Shown in pieces: positions 7,701 to 16,031 of a DNA stretch of 44,930 nt. A program made the position numbers and the translations under genes. Every line of letters begins with the position of its first letter. Position 1 is the stretch's first letter. Origin of the DNA: Ruminococcus flavefaciens (GTDB taxonomy: Bacteria > Bacillota > Clostridia > Oscillospirales > Ruminococcaceae); contig SVNH01000020.1 in NCBI GenBank assembly GCA_015067005.1, positions 1-44,930 of the forward strand. The letters are read 5' to 3'. The notes below the pieces were generated by a model that saw nothing but the letters and a program-made list of their open reading frames with translations, was not told the origin of the DNA and did not search any database.

Positions 7701-10175
7701 TCATTCATATTTCAGCTCAGCGGCTGTGTTCATTTTTCTCAGCGAGGATATAGGCTTTATCGCTGCAAGCAGCATTGCCGCCTGCAAAATAACGATGAAT
7801 ACCAGTATCAGCGGCACGTTGAAGATTATCTCCACGCCGATATCAAGGCTTGCAAGAGCTGTCTCTAAGAGCGATGTCAGCAGAACTCCCGTAAGCAGCG
7901 CAAGAGCGCCTGCCGTTATTGATGAGATGAGTGTTTCCAGAACTATAAGCTTGGAGAGCTTTTTCCTGCTTGCTGCTACCGAGTGCAGCACCGCATACTT
8001 TCTCCTTGACTGCTCGAAGCCGATTATAGCATTTGATACTGTTCCGAGGATAGCAAGCACACAGCCTATGACTATCATACTGTAAAGTATCTTCATAACA
8101 TTGGAGCTTTCCTCTTCCTGATCGGTGATTATCTGTGCTCTTGTCTTGACCTCTGCACCGCGGAACAGACGCTCAGCCTCAGAAGTGACCTTTTCCAAGT
8201 CATCGGGCGAACGCAGGTTGATATATACCCTGTTCACGTTATCGCCCATAGTGTCCCTGAACCACTTTTCGTTTACCACAAAAGTCTTATTGTAGTGATA
8301 AAGTGTACTGCACAATCCCTTGACTTTTAACTTATACACTGCATTTTCTTCGGAGCCGTCGTCCTTTCTGACGATATTTTCCAGATCTTCTATTTCGATT
8401 GTGTCGCCTTTTTTCACTCCGAGCTGTCTTGCATAGCCCTCTCCGATATATACCTCGTCCTCTGCCGGTTCTTCGCCTATGTTACGAATACCGGTATACA
8501 GCCTGAAATCCGTATATCCTGCAAAGCAGACATCAGATTTCTTTTTGCCGTTCACCTTTGCACTTGTGCCGGTCTGATAGAGATACTGGTATTCCTTTAT
8601 CTCTTCCATATCAACGAAATCGTCGACCTTTTCGGTCTTTTGATTCAGCTGGATGACCGCGTCCATATTGTAGATGTCTGGATTGTATATCTGCGAGATT
8701 GACATAGAGGTGATGAAGATAGCTATCGTTATCGCAAGCGACACGAATGTAAGCTGAGTGCTTGCGACTGAACTCTTTTTGTGGGAGCATTCATTTGCTG
8801 CGAATTTCGCGCATGGCATTCCCAGAGCTCCGAACAGCTTTACAAGTCCCTTCGATACGCCTTTCAGCAGCAGCGGCAGCACCATTACAGAGCCTGTGCA
8901 TATCAGTGCGATCGCAGCTATGCTGAGTATAATATCATCTGCCAGCAAGCCGAGGGCTATTCCGCCTGCAAATACCACTGCACCGATAATGATCTTCTTT
9001 ATGTTCATATGGTAGGCAGTGTCTCTGGACGAGAAGATTATGTCGCGGACAGGAGTTTTTACTGCCCTGACCAGTGCGCCGGTCTGGCACAATATCTGTA
9101 TCGCTACCGCAAACAGCACTGCAAGCGGATACATATACAGCTTCATCGACCAGTCATCGGGAATAACGCCGAAGAGTGCGGTTATCGCAGAGCGTCCGCC
9201 GACTGCGAACAGCAGAGATCCGATGATTCCGCCGATAAGTCCGTATATGCCGCTCTCTGTCAGCAGAACGACAGATGTTTTCGGGATGCTGCCGCCGAGA
9301 CTGCGAAGAGTTCCTATCGTGGATATTCTTTCGTTTGCGATATGCTTGGACATAGAGAACGTGAGAAACAGTGTCATCATAAGTATTACTGCAAAAATAA
9401 GTACGAACACCATTGTCTGGTTGTTTAGTTCCTCTATCAGCTGGTCGGTAAGGAACTCGCCCACGCTGTAATCAGGGTACTTCTTCTGCAATTCATGAGA
9501 GACTGCTTTAACATCAAGATCATCGGGAATGTCTATATATGCGCTGTTTCTGCCGGAAACGCCGTCGTTTGTGAGATTCTGAACATTCGCCTCGCTCATA
9601 TAGAGGGTCGTTGAACTGCGGCGGAAATACTTGTCGCTGCTTATGCTGATGACCTTTACGGAGAGTTCCTTTGTGACGGACTCTGCATCCTTGTTGTCCT
9701 TTGGCGGATCAATAGTTCTTGTAAGGTCAATGGTGTCGCCCTCATTCAGTCCGGCTTTCTTTGCGAAGCTCTCGGAGATGATAACGCCATCGCCCGGATC
9801 AATATTGCTTCCGAGAAATCCGAAATCAACAGCCTTTTGCGGATCAAACCATGTTACCTTTATCGCGTATTCGCCTTTAGAGGACTTGGCGTTTGCCGGA
9901 ACAGTTGAGAATACCATGTATTTTGAGCCTTCGGGCAGGTCACTTTCATTGATGTTCAGATCCCTGTTCGTGTCAACGATCTGTATCTCTGCACCGCCGT
10001 ATGCGTTTAGGATATTCTTTCTCAATTGCTGCTCAGGGGCATCGCGTCCGCCGATACACAGCAGCAGTGCGAATGCTGAAGCTGCAAGTGCTAATATGAT
10101 AGCAAATGAGCGCATCGGCTTTCCGGTTATGTTGCGCTTGGTAAGTCTTCCGAGAATAGACATTGATTGATTCAT
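7701..10175 (-). CDS. FtsX-family ABC permease (MacB-like, two-domain)
   Basis: An 824-residue membrane protein. One helix near the N-terminus is followed by a large extracytoplasmic MacB-PCD-like region (about 45-245), then helices around 250-360, a middle helical block, a second extracytoplasmic region and three C-terminal helices. The sequence FSMSKHIANERISTIGTLRSLGGS and the terminal AIIGFEQSRRKYAVLHSVAASRKK are typical of FtsX cores. It pairs with the adjacent ATPase. Both starts, 10175 and 10163, are possible; AAAGGA is best placed for 10175. The substrate is unknown. The gene lies 39 nt after the sortase stop, indicating cotranscription. Confidence 0.9.
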   Translation of the reverse strand: MNQSMSILGRLTKRNITGKPMRSFAIILALAASAFALLLCIGGRDAPEQQLRKNILNAYGGAEIQIVDTNRDLNINESDLPEGSKYMVFSTVPANAKSSKGEYAIKVTWFDPQKAVDFGFLGSNIDPGDGVIISESFAKKAGLNEGDTIDLTRTIDPPKDNKDAESVTKELSVKVISISSDKYFRRSSTTLYMSEANVQNLTNDGVSGRNSAYIDIPDDLDVKAVSHELQKKYPDYSVGEFLTDQLIEELNNQTMVFVLIFAVILMMTLFLTFSMSKHIANERISTIGTLRSLGGSIPKTSVVLLTESGIYGLIGGIIGSLLFAVGGRSAITALFGVIPDDWSMKLYMYPLAVLFAVAIQILCQTGALVRAVKTPVRDIIFSSRDTAYHMNIKKIIIGAVVFAGGIALGLLADDIILSIAAIALICTGSVMVLPLLLKGVSKGLVKLFGALGMPCAKFAANECSHKKSSVASTQLTFVSLAITIAIFITSMSISQIYNPDIYNMDAVIQLNQKTEKVDDFVDMEEIKEYQYLYQTGTSAKVNGKKKSDVCFAGYTDFRLYTGIRNIGEEPAEDEVYIGEGYARQLGVKKGDTIEIEDLENIVRKDDGSEENAVYKLKVKGLCSTLYHYNKTFVVNEKWFRDTMGDNVNRVYINLRSPDDLEKVTSEAERLFRGAEVKTRAQIITDQEEESSNVMKILYSMIVIGCVLAILGTVSNAIIGFEQSRRKYAVLHSVAASRKKLSKLIVLETLISSITAGALALLTGVLLTSLLETALASLDIGVEIIFNVPLILVFIVILQAAMLLAAIKPISSLRKMNTAAELKYE

Positions 10176-10214
10176 TCCTTCCTTTATCCTGAGTTTAGTA
10201 ATGCAGCTTTGAAG

Positions 10215-10766
10215 TCACTGTTCTGAGGTGACTTCTGTCTGCGTTTCGGTTTTGAGCATACCGACCACGACCTGCCGCAGCTTACCGTCATCGGTGCATG
10301 AGATGACCGTTATTCTGTCATCACCGAAATCGTTGAGTACCCATGTATCGCTTGGCTCGACTGTTCTGTAATCTGTGACGATATAAGTGTAGCGTGTGCG
10401 GTTTTCATCTGTGTCGATAAGATACATTTCGTCACCGATCTTTATCTCGTCAAGGTCATTGAAGATTTCGGCGTAGATAGTACTGTTATGACCGCAGATG
10501 CAGTAATTTCCGTGCCCGAGAGCGCCTGTTCCTTCAAAGTGACCTGCTGAGACCTGAAGCGACTTCTGATCTGTTCCCTCAAGCACAGGGACCTTTATAT
10601 CAAGCCGCGGTATCTCGAAATTGATGTTGTCCTTCAGCAGTCTGCGAAGATAAAGCTCTCTGCTTATCTTGCGGTAGCCATACAGTGAAATTATGCCTAC
10701 ACCGAGAACTATCATTATGATACCGATAATAAACATCGGTTTATTTCTTTTTTGTTTCTTTTCCAT
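10215..10766 (-). CDS. Membrane-anchored sortase family transpeptidase
   Basis: A 183-residue protein with one N-terminal helix (about 11-31) after a Lys/Arg-rich head, then a sortase barrel. Catalytic residues are H93 (in CICGHN), C157 (in TVISCTDD) and R164 (in GKLRQVV). The stretch IPRLDIKVPVLEGT followed by AGHFEGTGALGHGN is the usual sortase N-terminal core. Sortases cut a C-terminal sorting motif and join surface proteins to the wall or to pilins. I found no clear LPxTG-like substrate in the window. It sits between a LytTR regulator and an FtsX transporter, an uncommon setting. The class cannot be fixed by eye; length and motifs suggest a small class D/E-like enzyme. Confidence 0.88.
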   Translation of the reverse strand: MEKKQKRNKPMFIIGIIMIVLGVGIISLYGYRKISRELYLRRLLKDNINFEIPRLDIKVPVLEGTDQKSLQVSAGHFEGTGALGHGNYCICGHNSTIYAEIFNDLDEIKIGDEMYLIDTDENRTRYTYIVTDYRTVEPSDTWVLNDFGDDRITVISCTDDGKLRQVVVGMLKTETQTEVTSEQ

Positions 10767-10803
10767 ATTAGCCTCTTAAAATGGTAAATCTGCTTATGCT
10801 TTA

Positions 10804-11601
10804 TTATTTCCCGAGCAGAAGCTTTTTTACAGCTGTGTATTTCTTTTCAGGCACAGGAACTACCGAGCCGTCAGATAATACGATATTGAATCTTCTCATA
10901 GATACTAAGTTTTTAGGGTTCACGATATATCCCGAATGAACTCTTACAAGCGAATCCTTGGTAAGCTTTTCGATCTCAGAGATAGAAGCCCTTACGCTTA
11001 TTGATTTGTCGCGCAGATGAACTAAGCAGTGCTGTCCCGGCTCTGATTCAGCCCATATTATCGAGTCAACGGACAAGACATAGAATGCATTGTCAACTCC
11101 GCGCAAGCTGATACGCGGTTCATTTACAGTGACCTTCTGATTCTGACATATCTCGTTGTAATGGACAGGGTATATAAAATCGGATTTGTGCTGTTTTGTC
11201 GGATTTGAAATATGTATCATATATATTTTAGAAGTACGTTTTCTGTGTCCGTCTTCACCGGTTATGCTGTAATCCGCCCAGCTGAAATGTATACGCTGAT
11301 ATATCGGGATGCAGTCTCCGTTCGGATAAAAAGTAGTAACGTTGAACATCAGCATTATCTCACACGCTGAGGGAACGGTCTGCACATACTGAGCCTCAAT
11401 ATCGCCGATCGAAAATTTAAGGATGTTATTCTCGCTTTCCCAGGCCTTTACCATATTGTCGAGACCAACTATGTTCTGACCTATTGCCGGACCGTACCAG
11501 ACGACATTATCCGTCATATTGCTGAAAAAAGGCACAGTATTATTCTTATAGTATTCGCTCGTTATATAGATGCTGTTTTTAACACATTCTTTTATGTTCA
11601 A
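10804..11601 (-). CDS. LytTR DNA-binding regulator with SnoaL/NTF2-like N-terminal domain
   Basis: About 265 residues from a TTG at 11601, which has GGAGG 11 nt upstream; a GTG at 11679 in the same frame lacks a ribosome binding site. The N-terminal 110 residues (SIYITSEYYKNN, VWYGPAIGQNIVG) look like a SnoaL/NTF2-like ligand pocket. The C-terminal 100 residues are a LytTR domain: SVDSIIWAESEPGQHCLVHL, VRVHSGYIVNP and the terminal VPVPEKKYTAVKKLL. There is no receiver domain, so it is probably a one-component regulator sensing a small molecule. It lies 37 nt upstream of the sortase gene on the same strand and probably controls that operon. Confidence 0.8.
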   Translation of the reverse strand: MNIKECVKNSIYITSEYYKNNTVPFFSNMTDNVVWYGPAIGQNIVGLDNMVKAWESENNILKFSIGDIEAQYVQTVPSACEIMLMFNVTTFYPNGDCIPIYQRIHFSWADYSITGEDGHRKRTSKIYMIHISNPTKQHKSDFIYPVHYNEICQNQKVTVNEPRISLRGVDNAFYVLSVDSIIWAESEPGQHCLVHLRDKSISVRASISEIEKLTKDSLVRVHSGYIVNPKNLVSMRRFNIVLSDGSVVPVPEKKYTAVKKLLLGK

Positions 11602-11718
11602 GTTTTGCTCGTCCTCCGTTCCGTGGCTCAATAAATGTGAACGATCAGTTATCGGCTTAAAACAAGCCGGAAGTATCACTTTAATGTCAGAGTGCGAATA
11701 ATGGACACTATATTTGTT

Positions 11719-11747
11719 ATTATATTACAAAACTCTGAAATCGTCAA
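11719..11747 (-). promoter_or_regulatory. Promoter of the LytTR-sortase-FtsX-ABC operon
   Basis: On the minus strand TTGACG (11742-11747) and TATAAT (11719-11724) are 17 nt apart. The start would be near 11712, leaving a leader of about 110 nt to the TTG start. The rest of 11602-11919 holds only this promoter and the luxS terminator. Confidence 0.7.
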
Positions 11748-11849
11748 GATAAAACTGAAAAACAGCTTGCTTTCAATAGTGAAAGACTTTATCTGCAATA
11801 ACGTTACCGCCGGGGGAGTTCGCTCTGATTCTGAGAAATAGAAACAGAA

Positions 11850-11885
11850 AAGCCGTAATTGCCGGTATATTGGCAATTACGGCTT
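11850..11885 (-). terminator. Intrinsic terminator after luxS
   Basis: A perfect 12-bp stem (GCCGTAATTGCC with GGCAATTACGGC, extended by A-T pairs) and 8-nt loop. On the minus strand it is followed by TTTT. It lies 35 nt past the luxS stop. Confidence 0.88.
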
Positions 11886-11919
11886 ACATATCCCCCGTAT
11901 ATCTTCATGCTTTGTTTAT

Positions 11920-12375
11920 TCAGTAATTCAGTTTATCCGGTGTATATTCGTCAAGCACTGCTATCATATCAGCTGCGACTGCTTTAGCGCCCTCTAAGTC
12001 GTGGAGCTGATAATTTCCGCACTCCCTGCGCTCTGAACCGGGTATCTTACCGCTGAAATCAGCCACAAAACGGAAGCTGTCGTTTACAAGCTTTATAGCC
12101 TGTTCAGACGAAACTTTATCGCGCAGTATCAGATAGAATCCGGTAAGGCAGCCCATTGGACCGACGTATATAACGCTGTCGGAAAGCTCGCTGTTTCGTG
12201 CGTATGTAGCGAATAGATGCTCGAAGGTATGAAGTGCGCCGTTGGTGAGATAGTCGCCGCCGTTTGGCTTTTTCATTCGTATGTCGTAAGTGACCGCGTC
12301 CCCGTCGATGCGGGAGATGTACATACCTTTTTCAAGTTTGTCGTGGTCAACTGTAAAGCTTGCGATCGTCTTCAT
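11920..12375 (-). CDS. luxS: S-ribosylhomocysteine lyase LuxS
   Basis: A 151-residue protein of normal LuxS length. It converts S-ribosylhomocysteine to homocysteine and DPD, the precursor of AI-2, in the activated methyl cycle. The metal-site motif HTFEH gives H49 and H53, with C119 in ECGNYQLHDLEGAK as the third ligand. The catalytic cysteine is C76 in VGPMGCLTGFYL; the residue after it is Leu where Arg is common. The start lies 4 nt after the aminotransferase stop, so the two genes are cotranscribed. Homocysteine made here could feed the transsulfuration genes 7 kb upstream. Confidence 0.97.
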   Translation of the reverse strand: MKTIASFTVDHDKLEKGMYISRIDGDAVTYDIRMKKPNGGDYLTNGALHTFEHLFATYARNSELSDSVIYVGPMGCLTGFYLILRDKVSSEQAIKLVNDSFRFVADFSGKIPGSERRECGNYQLHDLEGAKAVAADMIAVLDEYTPDKLNY

Positions 12376-12379
12376 AGGC

Positions 12380-13546
12380 TCACTCCCTCGGCATTTTCTT
12401 TCTTATATCGTTAAGACGTTCCAGCGCATTTTCAAGCGTCTCGTTTTTCTTTGCATAGTGGAAACGGATATAGCGGTTTTCGGGTTCCTTGAAGAAGCTT
12501 GAACCCGGAACAGCTCCCACGCCCACATATTCAGCCAGCTTTTCGCAGAACACAAGGTCGCTCTTGTAGCCGAATTCGGAGATGTCAAGGAGTATATAGT
12601 AAGCGCCCTGCGGCACGGTGTGCTGTATGCCTATGCGGTCGAGACCGTTAAGGAAGAGGTCTCGCTTTTCGGTGTATTTGTCCTGAAGCCACTTGTAGTA
12701 ATCATCACCGAAGCGGAGACCGGTAACTGCGGCTTCCTGCAATGGTGCAGCGGCTCCGACTGTGAGGAAGTCATGCACCTTTTTCACAGTGTCGATGATG
12801 TGAGGCGGAGCGATAACATAGCCCAGTCGCCAGCCTGTGATAGAGTAGGTCTTTGAAAGGGAAGAGCATGAGATAGTTCTCTCCCACATATCCGGCAGAC
12901 TTGCTAAATAAACGTGCTTGTGCGGTGCATAGACGATATGCTCGTAAACCTCGTCGGTGATGACGAAGGTATCGTATTTCTTTGCAAGGTCGGCAATTAT
13001 TTTCAGTTCGTCAAGTGTGAATACCTTTCCGCAGGGATTGGAAGGATTGCAGAGAATGAGTGCTTTCGGGTGCTGCTTGAAAGCTGCTTCGAGAACGTCT
13101 GCATCGAACGAGAACTCCGGCGGGATGAGAGGTACATATATAGGCTCAGCACCGGAAAGAATGGTATCTGCGCCGTAGTTTTCATAGAAAGGGGAGAAGA
13201 CTATCACCTTATCGCCGGGATTGGTAACAGACATCATTGCTGCCATCATAGCCTCGGTGCTTCCGCAGGTGACAACGATCTCGCCGTTAGGATCAATGCT
13301 TCTGCCCATAAGACGGGACTGCTTCTCAGCAAGAGCCTCGCGGAAGTTCTGAGCGCCCCATGTTATCGAATACTGGTGGAAGTCCTCGCGTGTTACTTCA
13401 GCAAGGCGGTCGAGTATCTCACGGGGCGGCTCGAAATCCGGAAATCCCTGTGAGAGGTTTACTGCATCGTATTTATTTGAAATTCGTGTCATACGTCTGA
13501 TGACAGAATCAGTAAAAGTTGCTGTGCGATTAGAAAGCTGCGGCAT
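12380..13546 (-). CDS. Class I/II PLP aminotransferase (YbdL/KAT-like)
   Basis: A 388-residue fold-type I aminotransferase. Visible landmarks are NLSQGFPDF near the N-terminus, NPSNPCG (N170), DEVYEH (D198), and the PLP lysine K232 in SSLSKTYSITGWRLGY. The overall pattern matches the methionine/aromatic aminotransferase group (YbdL, kynurenine aminotransferase-like). It transfers an amino group between a 2-oxo acid and an amino donor. Two contexts compete: luxS follows immediately (methionine cycle), and the aryl-acid ligase and oxidoreductase genes lie upstream, so the enzyme could aminate the 2-oxo acid they make. It has its own promoter inside the end of the ligase gene. Confidence 0.9.
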   Translation of the reverse strand: MPQLSNRTATFTDSVIRRMTRISNKYDAVNLSQGFPDFEPPREILDRLAEVTREDFHQYSITWGAQNFREALAEKQSRLMGRSIDPNGEIVVTCGSTEAMMAAMMSVTNPGDKVIVFSPFYENYGADTILSGAEPIYVPLIPPEFSFDADVLEAAFKQHPKALILCNPSNPCGKVFTLDELKIIADLAKKYDTFVITDEVYEHIVYAPHKHVYLASLPDMWERTISCSSLSKTYSITGWRLGYVIAPPHIIDTVKKVHDFLTVGAAAPLQEAAVTGLRFGDDYYKWLQDKYTEKRDLFLNGLDRIGIQHTVPQGAYYILLDISEFGYKSDLVFCEKLAEYVGVGAVPGSSFFKEPENRYIRFHYAKKNETLENALERLNDIRKKMPRE

Positions 13547-13566
13547 ATTATTTCTCCTTAAATGAA

Positions 13567-13659
13567 ATAGGCGGATAACCGCCTATTCAAATTCGTAAAT
13601 AAGATCTTATGATTCATAATTGCGGTATCGCCTGCGGCGATGATATTTAATTATGAATC
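13567..13659. repeat. Palindromic intergenic repeat elements
   Basis: Two inverted repeats lie upstream of the aminotransferase start. The first (13567-13586) is an 8-bp stem, ATAGGCGG with CCGCCTAT. The second (13611-13659) has 11-bp outer arms, GATTCATAATT with AATTATGAATC, around an inner stem ATCGCC-TGC-GGCGAT. Nested palindromes of this type are often dispersed intergenic repeats; copy number cannot be judged here. Confidence 0.7.
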
Positions 13660-13672
13660 ATGTATTGATGAT

Positions 13673-13702
13673 ATTATATCATGCTTAGATGTTATAGTCA
13701 AT
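13673..13702 (-). promoter_or_regulatory. Promoter of the aminotransferase-luxS operon
   Basis: On the minus strand TTGACT (13697-13702) and TATAAT (13673-13678) are 18 nt apart. The -35 box lies inside the last codons of the ligase gene. The TATAR-N7-YTATA operator of the neighbouring promoters is not present at the equivalent position. Confidence 0.65.
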
Positions 13703-15025
13703 ATTTCTTTCGTCGATGACACGTCTGGACTTGTGCTCTGAACGTGTATTCAGACCGCCGTCTTTATGAACGACAACTCTTGCCGGCTTAACGCCTGTAC
13801 GAGCCTTGAGTGCTGCACTTACCTGCTCTGCAACTTCGTCATCGCTCTTGGTATTGTCGGCAGACTTCTCAATTTCAACCGCATACTTGCTTGTGAAATC
13901 CTTCTCGAAGATACGGATGAGGTATTCGCCTGTGATTCCGCTCTGTTCACGGATAACAGCTTCAATATCGCTTGGGAATACGTTAACAGCGGAAACAATG
14001 AACATATCGTCCTTTCTGCCGAGGATATGTATTCTTCCGTGAGTACGTCCGCATTTGCAGGGAGTGATGTCGATGCGTCCGATGTCGCCTGTCTTGAAGC
14101 GGATAAGAGGTCTTGCGTGTTTGCGGAGAGTAGTGAATACGAGTTCACCAGTCTGACCGGGTTCAAGGATCTCGCCTGTGTGGATGTCGATAGTCTCGAC
14201 GAGAATATGGTTCTCAGCGATGTGAAGTCCGTCGTGGTATTCGCACTGTGCAGCGCAGGCACCGAATATATCTGAGAGGCCGTAGAAGTCATAAACCTCA
14301 GCACCCCAGAGGTCTTCGATAGCTTTTCTTGTAGCGTCGATAGAACCGCCGAGCTCGCCTGCAACGATGATCTTCTTGATATTGAAGTCCTTCTTCGGAT
14401 CATAGCCGGCTTTAACAGCCTTTTCACCAAGCTGCCAAGCGTAGGAAGGAGAAGTCCAGATAACGGTTGGCTTGTATGTTTTGAGTATGAAGAGAAGTCT
14501 CTCGCTCGGGAGAGTACCGCCCCAGATACATAAAGCTCCGAGGTTCTGTGCACCGATTACGTCAGGGCCGCCAACGTAGAGTGAGAAGTTGAGAGCGTGA
14601 ACATAACGGTCATTTGGTCTCATTCCTATCTGCCAGAACCAGCGGCTCTCAGTGTCCTGGAACTCATCGAAGTCCTTCTTTGTGAAAGGGCTCATTGTAG
14701 GAACACCTGTTGAACCGGATGATGTTGATATGAAGACTACATCATCTTCGGGAACTGCTGCGAGCTCGCCAAGGAATGAACCTACGCCCTGAGTGTCGCG
14801 CTGTGTCTTCTTGTTTATGAACGGGAACTTTTCGATGTCCTTCAAGGTCTTGATGTCCTCTGGCTTAACGCCTGCCTCATCGAATGAACGCTTGTAGTAG
14901 GGAGCGTTGTCGTAAGCGAACTTAACGATCTCCTTTAAGTCTTCAAGCTGTCTTTTTTCCAGTTCCTCACGCGGGAGAGTTTCAAGCTCCTCATCCCAGA
15001 ATTTGTTGTTGATATCTCTGCTCAT
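13685..15025 (-). CDS. Phenylacetate-CoA ligase family protein (PaaK-like)
   Basis: A 446-residue adenylate-forming enzyme. The ATP-binding loop TSSGSTGVPT is at 101-110, followed by FYGLSDIFGACAAQCEYHDGLH and the hinge RPLIRFKTGDIGRID. Length and motifs fit the PaaK family, which makes aryl-CoA from arylacetate, ATP and CoA. The real substrate could also be indoleacetate or a branched-chain acid. It follows the 2-oxoacid:ferredoxin oxidoreductase operon but has its own LysR-type operator and promoter. In rumen bacteria phenylacetyl-CoA is carboxylated reductively to phenylpyruvate for phenylalanine synthesis; this arrangement fits that route (inference). Confidence 0.9.
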   Translation of the reverse strand: MSRDINNKFWDEELETLPREELEKRQLEDLKEIVKFAYDNAPYYKRSFDEAGVKPEDIKTLKDIEKFPFINKKTQRDTQGVGSFLGELAAVPEDDVVFISTSSGSTGVPTMSPFTKKDFDEFQDTESRWFWQIGMRPNDRYVHALNFSLYVGGPDVIGAQNLGALCIWGGTLPSERLLFILKTYKPTVIWTSPSYAWQLGEKAVKAGYDPKKDFNIKKIIVAGELGGSIDATRKAIEDLWGAEVYDFYGLSDIFGACAAQCEYHDGLHIAENHILVETIDIHTGEILEPGQTGELVFTTLRKHARPLIRFKTGDIGRIDITPCKCGRTHGRIHILGRKDDMFIVSAVNVFPSDIEAVIREQSGITGEYLIRIFEKDFTSKYAVEIEKSADNTKSDDEVAEQVSAALKARTGVKPARVVVHKDGGLNTRSEHKSRRVIDERNIDYNI

Positions 15026-15074
15026 TGTATTTATCCTCCATTACTTATTTTTCATATTTGTTTGGTATGCTTTT

Positions 15075-15144
15075 ATTATACACCGCATTTCTGCATTTGT
15101 CCAATACCATAGTTTTATTGTGGGTTATAAGCTGTACTTATAAC
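15075..15144 (-). promoter_or_regulatory. LysR-type operator and promoter of the paaK-like gene
   Basis: On the minus strand TTGGAC (15099-15104) and TATAAT (15075-15080) are 18 nt apart. Upstream is a perfect inverted repeat at 15124-15144, arms GTTATAAG and CTTATAAC, centred at 15134. That is 30 nt from the first base of the -35 box and about -66 from the start. It overlaps the stop codon of the oxidoreductase beta gene. The same layout occurs at 18028-18095 and 25672-25739. Confidence 0.85.
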
Positions 15145-16031
15145 TCGAAGTTCTTATCAATATACTCCCACTTTTTGTCGCGGGAAGCTGTGATTATCTG
15201 TATATCGTCATCTGTAAGGTGCTTGAAGCGTCCCTGCTTTTTGAGGTAAGCCGAAACGTCAGTGAATTCCTTTGGCTTGTGGTTGAGTTTGAACGTGCCG
15301 TTTTCGTACTCGGCAAGATACCACAGTCCGCAGTCAACGACTTCCTTTGCGATGTCAACAGTTGCGTCGGGAGCAACTCCCCAGCCCGTCGGACACGGCG
15401 CGATAACGTGGATGTACTTTGTACCCTGTATCTGCGAAGCCTTCTGCACCTTCTGTATGAAGTCAGCGATGTAGCCCACGCTTGCGGTTGCAGCGTAGGG
15501 AATATCGTGCGCTGCTGCGATCTCAAACATATTCTTTTTAGGACGGATATTTCCGTGGATATTAGCGCCTGCGGGAGTAGTTGTAGTCTTTGCTCCGAAC
15601 GGCGTGAGACCGCTTTTCTGTATGCCAGTGTTCATGTAGGCTTCATTGTCGTAGCAGATGTAAATGATGTTGTCGTTGCGGTCGATAGCGCCGGAAAGTG
15701 CCTGTATACCGATGTCCGCAGTACCTCCGTCGCCTGCAAATCCAACTGCTGTGAAGTCCTTGTAACCTCTTGCACGCAGACCTGCCTCAACTCCTGTGAG
15801 CATGGAAGCCGTGCCTGCAAATGTGGAGATTATGGAATTATTGGAGAAGCAAAGCTGCGGGAAGTTAAAGCCTACCGCAGACATACAGCCTGCCGGCAGG
15901 ACTGATACCGCATTTGGTCCGAGGACTTTCAGTGCAGCTCTTACTGCAAGACTTCCGCCGCAGCCTGCACACGCCTTGTGACCGTAGAAGTATTCCTCGC
16001 GTGAGATGCTGTCTGCAACTTTATTTGCCAT
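15138..16031 (-). CDS. 2-oxoacid:ferredoxin oxidoreductase, beta (TPP-binding) subunit
   Basis: A 297-residue subunit that binds thiamine pyrophosphate and a [4Fe-4S] cluster. Cluster cysteines are likely C21 and C24 (ACAGCGG), C49 (PAGCMSAVGF) and one in APCPTGW. The TPP motif is GFAGDGGTADIGIQALSGA followed by YICYDNEAYMNTG. It works with the alpha, gamma and delta subunits encoded just upstream to interconvert a 2-oxo acid and an acyl-CoA plus CO2 with ferredoxin. Substrate (pyruvate, branched-chain or aryl) cannot be told from these motifs. The start overlaps the alpha gene end by 11 nt and has GGAGG in front. Confidence 0.93.
   Translation of the reverse strand: MANKVADSISREEYFYGHKACAGCGGSLAVRAALKVLGPNAVSVLPAGCMSAVGFNFPQLCFSNNSIISTFAGTASMLTGVEAGLRARGYKDFTAVGFAGDGGTADIGIQALSGAIDRNDNIIYICYDNEAYMNTGIQKSGLTPFGAKTTTTPAGANIHGNIRPKKNMFEIAAAHDIPYAATASVGYIADFIQKVQKASQIQGTKYIHVIAPCPTGWGVAPDATVDIAKEVVDCGLWYLAEYENGTFKLNHKPKEFTDVSAYLKKQGRFKHLTDDDIQIITASRDKKWEYIDKNFEL

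Noticed and set aside
8781..9471. Long plus-strand frames opposite the FtsX permease gene
   Set aside because: They are mirror frames of membrane-protein codons, without ribosome binding sites or domain features.
11676..11876. 66-codon minus-strand frame between lytTR and luxS
   Set aside because: It overlaps the luxS terminator and the lytTR promoter and has no ribosome binding site.
15219..15905. 228-codon plus-strand frame opposite the oxidoreductase beta gene
   Set aside because: It is a shadow of a gene with strong TPP and Cys motifs; no independent support.
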